64,000 nt of DNA from Fennellomyces sp. T-0311 (GCA_025266875.1 JALLLT010000005.1:1302001-1366000), one strand, 5' to 3'; positions 12,176 through 23,834 are shown, numbered from the stretch's first letter. A program made the numbers and translations. The notes: generated from the letters alone by a model not told the origin.

Positions 12176-12861
12176 TCACTTAGTTACCCACAACGAGCCC
12201 CACGAAAAACGATTTGGCCGGCAGAGATAGATGCTGCGCCCCCGCCCAAGCACCGAATTTCCCAGTAGAAAAGATTTACCAGTACGTCGGTTTCGGTACC
12301 TTTGGTTAACCAATCTAATCTTAGCAAAACGTGCATACGGTTCGGGCAACTGGAAACCCTGCCAACAACGCGATTTGTCCTGATCGACATTTTTCACATG
12401 CCAAGTTTTGTTTTTCTGCCTCTGCAAAACACCTGATGCCCCCCCCCTTTGCCGTGGAACATTCATTTTCCCGTGTAACGCCATTTGTTGCGAGTGGACG
12501 AGTTTGCCCGAAATAGCGGTATTGGACCAGTTCAGCGGTTTCATGCAAAGATCATCAGCATTGTAAAAGTATGCTCTGGCTCCGGTGTTGATGGGTTGGA
12601 AGGACCTTATCGAGCACCAAAGCATTGAACCGGTGATATGCTCTTTGGCGTGGTGAATGATCGTTAGATCGGCTATTTGCGTCCTTCAATGGAATATTCT
12701 GCGGGTACTGACGGCAAGCATTTGATGGCGGTGTCATGGGTCCAGTAGTTTGGTTTGCATACTTGACTGTCCTTAAAATGGTAATCAGGATCGTCGTCAC
12801 CAAACTGGGGCATGCTACCCGGATATGCGGGTCTCCACCAGAACCAAGGCACTGGTTTCAT
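12176..12861 (-). other. Open frames of unknown nature
   Basis: On the minus strand a frame at 12861-12673 (Trp/Pro-rich start, KPVPWFWWRPAYPGS) is followed by a 149-codon frame at 12625-12176. They could be adjacent pieces of one broken gene, but no good splice pair joins them and I recognise no domain. Nothing else is seen between 11757 and 13080. Confidence 0.2.
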
Positions 12862-13377
12862 TTGTCCGTTTTAGCCAGCGTAAACGAACCAAACGCCTAA
12901 CAACCGGTTCACGGAATGGGACGGATATTGATTCAAACAAGTTCACTGGATTATTGTGCCTATAGATGGAGCGTATATTACTCAAGATATGCACAGACCC
13001 CATTCACCAATAAACACTGCGTGACATTACGGTGTGGAATATTAAAATCCTTCTCCATGGAATAGACCGGTTGCGGGGCGTATATTTTAATCAAGGCCGC
13101 CAGAATGCCCCAGGATCGATGTCAGTAACGTCATAAGATCAAGCTTCCTGGACGGTTTTCAGTGTATCCGGGACAACGGCACGCACCGTCAAAACTGTCA
13201 AACCCCGCATGTGAGACAAAGATTTCATGCTGGTGTCAGGCCCTTCATGCCGCTCTGAAAAGCACCGACAGGTACCGAACGAAAGTTCCCGGGAAGATCA
13301 CAGTTGATACGCGTCGAAAAACATAGCATGAAAGGGTGCCCATTGGACAGAAAAAGGAAAGGCGGGATTTCACCCGG

Positions 13378-13385
13378 TATAAAAG
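13378..13385 (+). promoter_or_regulatory. TATA box of family A copy 2
   Basis: TATAAAAG lies 48 nt upstream of the ATG at 13426 and is conserved in position with copy 1. Confidence 0.45.
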
Positions 13386-13425
13386 CCTTGGAACCGTAAT
13401 CGTTTGTCTCTTCATTGCAGTTACC

Positions 13426-13926
13426 ATGTCAATTTACATTTACATCGCTTTCTTCATTTTCGCTGCTGTGCTTTATGCCAACCGTCCTCCCAGAACCGCG
13501 TCTCCCAGACTCACGGATTCTTCTCCTTTTTCCTCGCCTTCTTCTTCGCCTACTCTTTCGCCTTCTTCTTCGCCCACTCTTTCGCCTTCTTCTTCGCCGT
13601 CTTCTTCGCCTCAACACACTCCAGTTCACTCGCCCCAACTCACTCCTCTTCACTCGCCCCAGCTCACTCCTCTTCACTCGCCCCAGTTCACTCCTTCTCC
13701 TTCTCCTCCTCCATCTGCCGTTTCGCATATCATCTTCCCGCGCATCCGCATCGGCAACTGCACTTTGGAGTGGGATTCCGAGCTCGACGAGTGGGAACAG
13801 GAACAAGAACGCGTCCTTGAAGTGTCGTTCCGTCGCGCTCCCGAGTGGAGAGCGCAGGCCAAAGCTGGCAATTGGCGTCGCTTTGTCTTGGCGCGCAATG
13901 CCACCAAGCGCTTCTTTGGTAAGTGA
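13426..13926 (+). CDS. Small single-pass membrane protein, repeated family A copy 2
   Basis: The start is the ATG at 13426, equivalent to the start in copy 1. An upstream in-frame extension is open but lies across the TATA box. The 166-residue frame has the same N-terminal hydrophobic segment (MSIYIYIAFFIFAAVLY) and the same C-terminal module. The linker is longer here because of in-frame Ser-Ser-Pro and HSPQLTPL repeats. The end again is GGTAAGTGA (stop, or splice donor at 13919 with acceptor at 13966). The function is unknown. The linker repeats expand while both ends stay conserved, which suggests that the anchor and the C-terminal module are what matter. Confidence 0.55.
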   Translation: MSIYIYIAFFIFAAVLYANRPPRTASPRLTDSSPFSSPSSSPTLSPSSSPTLSPSSSPSSSPQHTPVHSPQLTPLHSPQLTPLHSPQFTPSPSPPPSAVSHIIFPRIRIGNCTLEWDSELDEWEQEQERVLEVSFRRAPEWRAQAKAGNWRRFVLARNATKRFFGK

Positions 13927-14210
13927 AATGGTTCTTCGGAGAGCTTATGCTGTATGCTAATATCAGTTATGCGGAATAGGTTAAACCTTTGCGCACAAAA
14001 ACACAAAAAAAATAATCAAAACCAACAAAAACAAAAAAAAAAGAAAAAAAGAAAAAAAAACCCTCAAAAAAAGCACCCCCGATAAAATATAAAAAACAAA
14101 AAAAAAGTATCAAAACAAAAAAAATATCAAAAAAAAATATCCCCTATTATTTCCCCACATATCAGTTTGCAGTACCTCCCCCTCTCTCTCTCCCCTCATA
14201 TCAGTTTGCA

Positions 14211-14532
14211 GTGCCTCCCCTCTCTCTCTTTCTCTTTCTCTTTCTCTTTCTCTCTCAATCTCTCTCGCTCTCTCTCGCTCTCTCTCGCTCTCTCAATCTC
14301 TCTCACTCTCTCAATCTCTCTCGCTCTCTCGCTCTCTCTCGCTCTCTCTCTCTCTCTCGCTCTCTCGCTCTCTCTCGCTCTCTCAATCTCTCTCGCTCTC
14401 TCTCTCTCTCTCTCTCGCTCTCTCTCTCTCGCCCTCTCTCAATCTCTCTCGCTCTCTCTCGCTCTCTCTCTCTTTCGCTCTCGCTCTCTCTCTCTTTCGC
14501 TCTCTCTCTCTCAATCAATCTCTCTCGCTCTC

Positions 14533-14572
<40 letters not shown>

Positions 14573-14581
14573 GCTCTCTCG

Positions 14582-14612
<31 letters not shown>

Positions 14613-14642
14613 AATCAATCTCTCTCGCTCTCTCTCGCTCTC

Positions 14643-14678
<36 letters not shown>

Positions 14679-14684
14679 AATCAA

Positions 14685-14718
<34 letters not shown>

Positions 14719-14795
14719 GCGCTCTCTCTCGCTCTCTCTCTCAATCAATCTCTCTCTCTCTCTCTCTCTCTCGCTCGCTCTCTCTCTCTCTCACA
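14211..14795 (+). repeat. (CT)n microsatellite, about 585 bp
   Basis: This is an almost pure CTCTCTCG/CTCAATCTCT dinucleotide array with interspersed CG and CAAT variants. The corresponding place in the inverted partner arm (33340-33361) holds only about 20 bp of GA. Open frames through it (Leu-Ser and Arg-Glu runs) are artefacts of the repeat. Confidence 0.95.
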
Positions 14796-15144
14796 CACAC
14801 ACCATTATACCCACCACATATACCCATCGCCCTATCACTTGTAAATATCTCCCCATTTTTGATTTGTACATATTCCGCAAGGGCCTCGCCCTTCACATCC
14901 AACAGCAGCTGTTTACGGTGGTAAGTATCTTTATTTTTATTCACACTGCATTCAAAGCTAACGTACTTTTATTACCAGCGAGCCTCAAGAGCCCCATTTT
15001 TGGCCATAGTCCCTACCGTAAAGCACGGTACCAGTAAGTATAACTTGTCTGCGCATCACCGCTGGTCGAAAACTAATTCATTACCATGCAGTTTTTGCCT
15101 TCCCCCAAGGCGTATTTTACCGCAGCAGGCGGTTCTCGCAGGTG

Positions 15145-15900
15145 GCGAGGAGGCTGGGCTTTGCCCAGGGGCAGCGTCGATCATGCGTGCACTGGGCCAG
15201 CACGTCCCTGGGGGTACCCTTTTCTGCAGCTGGATCTCCGGGCTTCCTGCTTAGCGGAAAGGGCCGCCCACCACCGCTACTCTGGTGTCCGTCAGGTAAG
15301 GTGGAGGAGGGAAGGCGGTGAACAGGTTGCGACGGTCTTCCCAAGGCTGTGAGCAACTCTTGTGGGATTAAATATGCTAGCCTTGACTCCGGCTCAAGTA
15401 CGCAATCAAATGCAACGTCGCAGCAATGCTCGGCGCTCGTAACTATCGTGATCAAAGGTACGTGTTTTAATAAGCCGACAAGTGTGCATCAGTGAACTAA
15501 CCGGTGTAAATAGCTTTGTAGAACTTTGGAATCCGGTCATGGACATTGGGATAAACCACAATGTTCATTGACCAGCAGAAGTATTTTTTGCTCATGCCGA
15601 GCATTGTCACGGAGCATTTGAGCGCGTCAAGTAGTCGGAGGACAAGGGCTAGCGTCCCTCAAGAGTTGTGTAGCAGCTGCGGGGAGACTGTCGCGCCTGT
15701 TCACTGTCCTTTCCTCTGAAGCCTTGCCTGCGGGCCCAGGGTAGCACCGGTGGGTTGTCCTTTCTGCGGCAGGAGGTCTGGAGTGAACGCTGCGGAAAAG
15801 GGCCCTCGGTGGCGTGTCAGTGTACGTATGGTCGGCGCTGGAGGGGGCCGTATGGCCAGTGGAGGGGTGGCCTGGCTGCCCAAGTGCGGGTAAGTGATGA
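15145..15900. repeat. Degenerate foldback (inverted repeat) inside the D1-only segment
   Basis: The sequence at about 15150-15300 (CAGCGTCGATCATGCGTGCA, then TACCCTTTTCTGCAGC) aligns with the reverse complement of about 15720-15880 (CAGCGCCGACCATACGTACA, then GGCCCTTTTCCGCAGC). The arms are about 150 bp and the loop about 400 bp. It is more GC-rich than its surroundings and absent from the other arm, so it may be a non-autonomous foldback element. Confidence 0.45.
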
Positions 15901-16099
15901 ATCAAATGTCACTGGAAGCAAAACGAAACTCATGCCTGGATTATAGTGTAGCGTGCGCGCGCTGCCCGAAACAAGCGTGTCCCTCGCAAGCGTGCCGAGA
16001 CGTCGAACATGCCTGTGGTGCTATCATCGGCTCGATGTCAGCGGTCTGCTGCCCATATTCATCTGGGGCGCCACAAACGCAAGGAACATCCGGTGCACA

Positions 16100-16700
16100 C
16101 ATTGGAGAACATCGCCGGTCTCTTTATCCACTTTGGCGACACGCACTCCTCAATCACAATTACGGTGTTGATGTGGGAAAACGTTCAAAATCCCTTCATC
16201 CATCCACTCGGGCAAAACCAAGGCAGCCAAGCGTTCCTGTGGCATCAAGAATCATTTTATCCATCGGTGGCACACGAACTCGTCAAATGTTCGTATGGCG
16301 TGAAGTGGCACAGCGTCTATCCATCCACTGGGCAAGACACAAGTCAGTCAAGCACCTTATGGCGGCAGCACATGTATGTCTATCAAGGCGACGTTGGATA
16401 GCGCTACAGTCACTTTAACGATCCACGGGGGCACCATCAAAGGCACTTTACCGCATCCACGGTGAACACATGGTTGTTGAATATCAATATGGCGGCGTGG
16501 GGCAGCACTCACTGCCAACTCATACATCCACTCGGGGGGCACACGGCCATCAAACAAGCAAATGCCGCTGTGGGTGACACGAACCGTCTCTTTATCCATT
16601 CGGCGAGACACATGACCATCAAGCATACACAAGGAGGGGGACACCACGAAGCAATCGAGCACATATCTGGCGGAATACTCACACATGGAAGCGCGTCTTC
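16100..16700 (+). repeat. Degenerate minisatellite with a period of about 60-70 nt
   Basis: A motif like TCTTTATCCATCCACTCGG followed by GGCACACGA recurs near 16120, 16191, 16251, 16313, 16521 and 16589, a spacing of 60-71 nt with one gap. Part of it translates to a weak repeat with PFIHPLG, SFYPSVAH and SVYPSTGQ, but no convincing gene is present. Confidence 0.4.
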
Positions 16701-17675
16701 ACCATGGCAATTCGCTCGAACTTTACAGTTCAAACAACGGTCCACTTGCTGACTCGGAATCAATGGAAGCCAAAACACGCAGACAAATTCGCAGGATCAA
16801 GAAGCATTCAAGCACGAGGATCCACGGAATGGAGCAACACAAGATTCCGGCGCGACCAAGATGGAGCTACAATTCAATGGGCAAGAACTATCTTTACGGC
16901 GGTTGCATGTCAAAAGGAAAAGTCTTCTCGATTCTTGGTGTATGGGGGACACCGGTCGAATACACACACATCCAGTGAACCTCGGCAAACATGGCACCTC
17001 AATCCAAGGCGAACCTGCCATCCAACGATCTCAATGGTTGACACGACTATCCAGAGCCATCATCTACCGCAATATAGTGGGGCACAAAGGCTGGCAAGCA
17101 AGAAGCAGCAGATTCCAGGCATTCTACCGGCGGATCAAGCACTACCATACACATCGGCGTCAGCAGACAAGTCAATATACCAAGCAAACCGCCCATCATA
17201 CGCGCAATGTTCAATCCATTCAAGGTATCTATGGATTAGACAGGCTTCTATGTCAAGATGTACTAATTTGACCATTAGATTAATATCGCAAAACCAGGAG
17301 CAAGCACTATCAATATGCACAGCAAGCAGCGAGGGTCAGGAAGCGAGCAATGAACCCAGCAGATTGAAGAGCAAGGATGCAGCAAAAAAAAAGAAGAAAA
17401 AAGCAAACACATTGAAGCAAAGAGTGGAACTACAATCATGGAATCTCATCATCCAACATTCAAAATCCAATCCAAGTCCACATCCAAGCACAAAGCCAAG
17501 TCCACATCCAAGCACAAAGCCAAGCGAACCCAAACTTTACAAGTTCTCGTCCGGGTACATCCAATTCAAACAACAGACAAGGCAAACTCCAAACAAAAAC
17601 AAGATCAATCATCCCAAGCAGCTGTTTCTGTACAGCCATCTTTCCAGACAAACGGCAACATCCAGCCGACAAGCA

Positions 17676-17954
17676 TCACAACAACAAAAAAAAGAATCGC
17701 TGCATCCATTGCATCTTCGCACATATCTGTATCGTTCTTGCTAATGCGTACTGCCCTTCGCTGCTATCCTTCCATCCGATTATTTTACCAGCTCCATTAT
17801 GTTTATCACGAAATAAAAGTTTACGAACGAATGAATATCCATTATAAAACATAACGATCCATATTATCCACAGGAATACGTACTGATACGATGAGGACCA
17901 TAAAGCTAAGCTGCACAACGTCTCATCTGGTATTTGCTCTGCGGTAACGCCCAT
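17676..17954 (-). CDS. Small membrane frame present in both inverted arms (doubtful gene)
   Basis: This 92-residue frame has one hydrophobic segment (YVFLWIIWIVMFYNGYSF) and a basic C-terminal part. The copy in the other arm (31605-31883, plus) is the same length and differs at a few residues, all substitutions. No family is recognised. Conservation could simply reflect the recent duplication of the arm. Confidence 0.25.
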   Translation of the reverse strand: MGVTAEQIPDETLCSLALWSSSYQYVFLWIIWIVMFYNGYSFVRKLLFRDKHNGAGKIIGWKDSSEGQYALARTIQICAKMQWMQRFFFLLL

Positions 17955-18990
17955 GACGTCGTATAAGACGTTTGCCGTTCATTGTGTTGAGTGCCGGTGT
18001 GAGTAACACTGCGTAGACCATTCAATGGCCCTTGTCTGGTACACTTAGTCGCCGAAACATCGGCGTATGGACAAGTATCCTGCTGGATCATGAGACACGT
18101 ATTGTATGAGCGTAGCTGTGTCTCCCAGCTCCTGCGTATAGTTTAATGTGTGTGGCCGGGACACCACTCTCGTTTTGCTAGATCGTCAACAAGGCGGTGG
18201 CGAATGATGGAGATCTGGAATGTAGTTGCCCACTGTCAAAAGGATTCTGGGTGTGCATCATAATCAGCTCCCAGTCAGTCATTGAAGTGTCATCAATGGC
18301 AGATGGGCTCATGGGTGTTGGTAACACGTTGTTCGGTGATACGTATTGCTGACAAAAATTGCGAAGACTCCCGAATTTGTGGCACACGAGCTGCTCCGCA
18401 AGCTACCCATTGATCCCGATTGATCCTGAACTGCCCAAGACAGGTACATTATGCAATGATGTATGGCAAGTTGTCAGATCCAGATGCTTAGTTGCACTGA
18501 AACTATTAGCTGCTTATGAAGCTCTATACTTCTTTCTAGCGGTGCATTCTGTGATTCAGCTAATAACGGTATCTACCCCCGTTGTCTCGTTCGAAATGTT
18601 CGTACACGAAATACTGCCAATAGCAAATATACTTGATCTGCTGCAACCAAGGCACCAACGCAGGCAGGGAAACCGAAAATAGTTTCTTATTGTGGGTGAT
18701 CGACGTTATACAAACATACCACGGTTAAACTACAAACAAACAAAAGAAAATACGACAGGGATTTGCGTAAAAGCACATGTTCACATTGCCGTTGCACGTA
18801 TCGACTTTATCGAAGAAAATTCGATGAAACGCAAGACCATTAATCGACAGATGCTCGCCATGGAATGGTTACACGGAGCAGAATGGATTGAGCTGTCGTG
18901 AAGTCCTAGGCCTGCCGCAGCACTTTATAGTTTTTACGTGCTCCAGCAGACGATTCCAGAAAATAGGTGATTCCCAAGAGAATAAGGCTG

Positions 18991-20626
18991 TGCGCATTGG
19001 TGTCGCGGGTTTATATTGTTTTTCCCTCTTTGTCAATTGAGGTACCAGCTTCTGCTGCAGATCCATTGACGTCCAACCTCATCCGGCGGGCGCACAAGCT
19101 AAAGGGAGCCAATAAATAAAATGAGCGGTAAATGTCTGGCCGAGAGAGAAACAACGCGCCTGCCAAGGGGTGGATCTGGAACTTGGCGCCTGAATTTTGA
19201 AAGCACACACGAAAATTAATGAAGCATCGATAACACATAAGCACCAGACGAAATAAATCAATGTGGAAGTAGTCATCCCCGCTCTCCACCATTTACCACT
19301 TTACCAACCTGCTTTCTTCACGATTATGGCTTTTTTCGAACATAGAATCTACAGCTTTTTGCCATATTTTTTAAATAAAAACATAAGGGCCACAAGAATG
19401 AGGCATAATACATATGAAAGCAGTTCTATAAGCTCCCAGAATAAGCTTTCACTTTTGAACTACGATTATAGAGCGTGCTATAGATAAAATTGGAGGCACA
19501 AGCAGCTGCTTATCAGTGACAATATCCACTAATGCTATCTTGTTCATATGGACATTTGCACATAAATTTGGATTAATAGACGCTTTAGCGGATATTCTGC
19601 TCATGTTGGTAAACTTTAAAACGAATAGATTAGGCCACACATGTAATATGCACAGCGTAGTGGATTCTCTCCCTTCTGTTTGTAGCTGCCCCATTGACTC
19701 TTGCGATTGTTGGTCCGAAATATTACCCTGCGACAGCTGGAATTCGTAGTATCGTATTCAATCACAACAATTTTTGGCCTTTTCTATATTGTAAATTTGT
19801 TGTAGCCGCAGGTTCAGCCGTTTCTGCCATTCCTGCAATAATTTTTAAATCACGAGTGCACAGAAACCCATCTGTAAAAGTGTAATCGATGTTGCCTTAT
19901 ATCCCTGCTAACGTCCTCTCAAAATACGGATGTGCATTGATATACATCATACGTATAATAGTGCTGACCTTCAAGAGCATGCCTTGCTATTTTCTCGAAA
20001 TAGATTACGCATTGGAGTAATACCATTTACATGCATAAGATATCCCAGCATATAGAACCAAGTTTGGACACTTTATACGTGGCATATTGAAGGAATATAC
20101 GAACCATATTATCGGGAAACTATGCTCGTTACAGCCATTCTCTGAGACGAGACCCGTGTATTCAGAGCAAAGTGCAATGTCAGCGCAGCTTCTATGCAGT
20201 AACAAAGTGGTATAACAGCCCAGTGTATCGGCGTCAAAGGACTTGTTAACAGCTATTATAATGTTGCTTGCGTAAAAAAAAGAATTAGGGGGAGCTGGGC
20301 GGATGCTATACGCACAGTGCATTCTCGGTCACCCTTTTTAATCGGGTGCTCATGAGCATTGTTAATTGTCGAGCTGAGTGACAAGACGCGTCGCGTTATG
20401 GTGGCCTGGCATACACACCAGTTCGTCGGCACCATATTCCGAATTAGCCAATCGGCAATGTAAGCGTTGCGACAGGATCGAGCTCGAAATCACATGCTCG
20501 TAGTGCAAAGCAACCACTTGTGCCACCCGTCCACATGCTGCTTGACTTAGCTCTTGACTGGAACGTTCAAAAAGAAAAAGGTGCACGACCAACAGATCAC
20601 GAACCATTTTTAGCCAACTTGATACT
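18991..20626. other. Spacer without recognised genes
   Basis: I found no supported gene. A segment of about 37 nt at 19224-19260 (ending AGACGAAATAAATCA) recurs at 39192-39229. Confidence 0.4.
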
Positions 20627-21876
20627 AGAATGCAACCTCGCTAATACGGAGCACACGAAAAAATTCGCCTCAGGTGTGGAATAATATAAAATGGATTTAT
20701 CGTCAAACGGTTGGCAGCGTTATTTGCGTAAAAAAAGCACGGGAGAATGGGTGCGCATATTATATTATGTCCTCAGTGACCCTTTTTTATTTGACACTCA
20801 TGAGCATTGCATATCGTCGCGTGTTCTGTTGAAGTCGTGTTGCCGTGGAAGATACTAAGGGAACAAGTGACCTTGTTCCTCGGCATGGCAAAAGCATTAA
20901 GCACACTGCGCTTCCCGGTTCTAGAAAATGGAGCCTCATGCCCGAAATCTGGATATCACACGTGCTCATCAGGATAAGGTATCGTTTGCTTTGATTTTTG
21001 GTTCGAGACTTAATAGGCTGGCAGTTACATGACGACATGCCGAGTCGAGACCTGGAATGGGTCGCGATGACCTCATGGACGTTTCAAAAAAAGAATGGCC
21101 GGCGTATACGAAAAAAATATGTATAATAGAGACAATGTACAGGTGTTGAATATTGAGCCAACCCAATACGCTTTTGACAATGTACCTGAAGATTAATTCT
21201 CCTTTTGTATGAAAAAGAATAGCCTGACCATTTTAACTAATGCTCATTACGTTTCTGCGATATTATGACTACGTACGAAAACTTACCTCAATTAATGCCT
21301 CAATGCACCACAGGGGTGACAATCAACAATTGTCTTGGCCAATTGTTTATTTATGCATGCCGTCAGCAGCCCGTCTTCACATGAAGCTGTACTACGTACC
21401 TGCTCTAGATCTTTTAGTGAGGCAGATTCAGTCAATTTGATGTCCTGGAAAAAGTCTTAGTTTCTCCATGATGGGGTACGCTTTACTATCGGGTCGCTAC
21501 GGATTTCAGGATTTCTACGGCTGAGCTACTCCAGTTTCATATGGTGGGTCAAACGCATTGAAAGGTCAACAGACTGTAAGCGAGTTCCAGTAGTACTTCC
21601 TGTCTACCTTTTTTCCTGTAAATAAAAAGAAAGATCGGCCGGAGCATCCTTTCTTTTACACCCCAATAGCATACCACATAGCTTACCACATCGTCGTAAA
21701 AGGAAGTTTTTTAACCTCTTTTTTCTTTACTAACTCCAAATGGCAATCCAGTGTTTGGATACCCACACTTCTGGGTGCGTCGGTACTGCATAACGATCAG
21801 CGGGATTACAGGTTGGATAAAGTCTGTAATGGGACACACCGTAACAGGTGATTTAAACCGGACATGGGAAGTTTTT
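20627..21876 (+). repeat. Repeat family B, copy 2
   Basis: This is a direct-orientation copy of 2134-3437 without the A-tailed insertion. It ends abruptly at GGACATGGGAAGTTTTT and is followed by unrelated sequence. Confidence 0.8.
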
Positions 21877-21989
21877 ACGCCACGGAATTTTTAAACGTCG
21901 CCTACCATCGCTGCTGATCTACTCTTTGCTTATACCGAAATACACGAAAACCAACTGCCACTCTTCGAGATCACCACTAATATAATTGC

Positions 21990-22260
21990 TATTACGTTGT
22001 AGGATGCTGCTACGGGCTGTGAAACATGTGGATAAGGTTGAGCGTTGCTGGATTTTGTGGATAGGGTATGATGAATGGGCAGAATGGTTGTGTAACGTGT
22101 GGTATGTGCTTAAAGTACTTAATAAACATGTGGCAATCATCATAGAGTTGATATATATAGAGCCCAGATTGGATATCAATACATGGCTTTATTTTGACAG
22201 CATTTATAAACATCATTTTTGTTCTAAGAGCTTTATAAAATAAGTGTAACGTGCGCTTCT
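21990..22260 (-). repeat. Possible LTR remnant
   Basis: Read on the minus strand, this stretch lies just downstream of a Ty3/gypsy pol fragment and contains a TATATATA element and AATAAAG-like signals. No partner LTR or target duplication was found, so the call is tentative. Confidence 0.2.
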
Positions 22261-22377
22261 TTGATAAGTCCAGCGCGCGCCTCATCTGGGGCTGTAATCA
22301 TGCAAGCAGTTTAGGTTGCTTGACTTATGTACAGTATTTATAACTGTATGTCGGTTGAGGAAGGCGCGTCTCCCTAG

Positions 22378-22860
22378 TTGATGACTTGAAACATCATACC
22401 TCCAATGGAAGTGGAACTAGCGTCGGTAACGAGATGGAGATCATGATTCATATCGACATTGCTCAGAAAGGGTGCGCGTGGAAGTATTTTCCCCCAATCG
22501 TTTAAATTCCTTGGTATGTTTGATTGTCCAGGGACCATCTAATGAGCGCGCGTTTTGTAACTGATCGAGTGGACGCATCAATTCCGCAGCACGTGGTATG
22601 CGAAAGAAATTGGACAGGTCATGCCCAAGGAATCTCTGCGCATCACGACTTGTCAGAGGTCTAGGTCAATCAAGCACATTTGGCATCTTTCGAGGGTCAA
22701 GTGCTACACCAGGTGACGAAATCGTGAATCCCAACAAGTGCACGCATTTCTGCGCACGGTGACATTTCTTCCTGTTCAAGGTAAGGTTCACTGGCAGATG
22801 AAATAGCAAGAAAGCATTGCCATGTAACTCACAAACGGTGGGAGCAAAGAGACTTCTGGC
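22378..22860 (-). pseudogene. Ty3/gypsy reverse transcriptase fragment
   Basis: The minus-strand translation gives NRKKCHRAQKCVHLLGF, then a segment with RKMPNVLD and SRDAQRFLGHDLSNFFR. Further on are PLDQL and a piece resembling the RT/RNase H junction (LVTDASSTSIGG). This is the order seen after the catalytic YxDD of gypsy pol. Stops and frame changes interrupt it, and I see neither integrase nor protease. It is an old, internally deleted copy. Confidence 0.6.
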
Positions 22861-23780
22861 GATGACATTATGAGATATTTAGCTAATTTACACGAAGATT
22901 CTTACCGACAATCTGCCTGGTCTTCACGAATCTGGATAATGGCTATAACATGAAGCGTGGACGACAGCACTTGGCATCATTTAACAAAGTATTTTTCACA
23001 TAAAAAAGACTTCATATACGCGTGAGTTTACTGGCAATAAAGCTTGAACAATATTACTGGTATCTTGTATTATAGGCTGCAACTGCCTTCGCCCATTTCA
23101 GGCTTATCTTTGATGGCTCTGACAGATGCTCTGCCTTCTATTTTGAAAGAAATGCGCTCATTCGTGTACCATGCATGGCGATGACCGATATACTGTAACC
23201 AGTCTCGCGAAGTTCGGCCCGCCCATCTGATCTCTCCCACTTAGAATTGGGACTTCTAAAGCAAGCTTGTACGTCCTGCCAAATTAAGGTACTCTAGACG
23301 ACCACCCAAGAATTAATCTGGACTGACAGGTTTACATTCCAACAAGTTAAGAAGCAAGGGTTTACTTTTCCGTAGCAGGCCAGAACGTCGTGAGAACCGC
23401 CGGTATAAGGGTGCATTACGACATATTGCAGGATGATCACGTTGTCTACCTTTCTTATTGACTATCGATGCTGCTTATGTAGTCCTGAGCGGTCGTTATT
23501 ACCTTAGCACAACGCATAGAAGATAAAAAGCAATCCAAACCGTAGTGCTGAAAAGAAATCTTTCACCTTCGTGGTGCTTTCATCCCAGTCCGAAACGATA
23601 GTATATCTATATGATGACAGCTAATTTAGGATTCTTGGCATGGTAACTTGTACAAGTTTCCAATTAATAGCTTGACAGGACGGTTGCATGATGCAATGTT
23701 GTAAAACTACTTTAGACTTTAGCTCTTCATACCGAGCCTTGGATCATGATGTCATGATCGACGATTTATGGAACGATAGC
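22861..23780. other. Region without recognised genes
   Basis: It may contain more of the decayed gypsy element on the minus strand, but I could not identify motifs. Confidence 0.3.
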
Positions 23781-23786
23781 AGACTT

Positions 23787-23796
23787 TAGTATAAAT
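23787..23796 (+). promoter_or_regulatory. TATA-like box before family C copy 2
   Basis: AGTATAAATA lies roughly 45 nt upstream of the ATG at 23835, so the promoter of this copy appears intact. Confidence 0.4.
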
Positions 23797-23834
23797 ACAC
23801 CAGAAAAATTCATTCGCAAAGGTGAATAATCACT

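Larger units (their letters stand above)
13081..14140 (+). repeat. Repeat family A, unit 2
   Basis: This is a direct repeat of 1-1000. It includes the promoter region, the small gene, the 48-nt intron-like segment and an A-rich tail. Homology begins at about 13080. Confidence 0.8.
13690..18990 (+). repeat. Left arm (D1) of a large inverted repeat
   Basis: Apart from indels, this stretch matches the reverse complement of 30517-33905 at high identity, including the 3' half of family A. Differences are a CT tract expanded here, a segment of about 1.43 kb (15140-16575) found only here, and about 55 bp found only in the other arm (near 31520). Small frames inside the arm (17676-17954 minus, 18359-18682 plus, 18692-18901 plus) exist in both arms. 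The changes I compared between the arms are mostly amino-acid-altering, so coding is unproven. The arms are separated by about 11.5 kb. Confidence 0.85.

Noticed and set aside
14167..14924. Leu/Ser and Arg/Glu frames of up to 237 codons on both strands
   Set aside because: They are translations of the CT/GA dinucleotide array.
16704..17744. 346-codon plus frame in arm D1
   Set aside because: Its composition is that of the low-complexity CA/AG-rich DNA, it has no domain, and the copy in arm D2 breaks into several frames.
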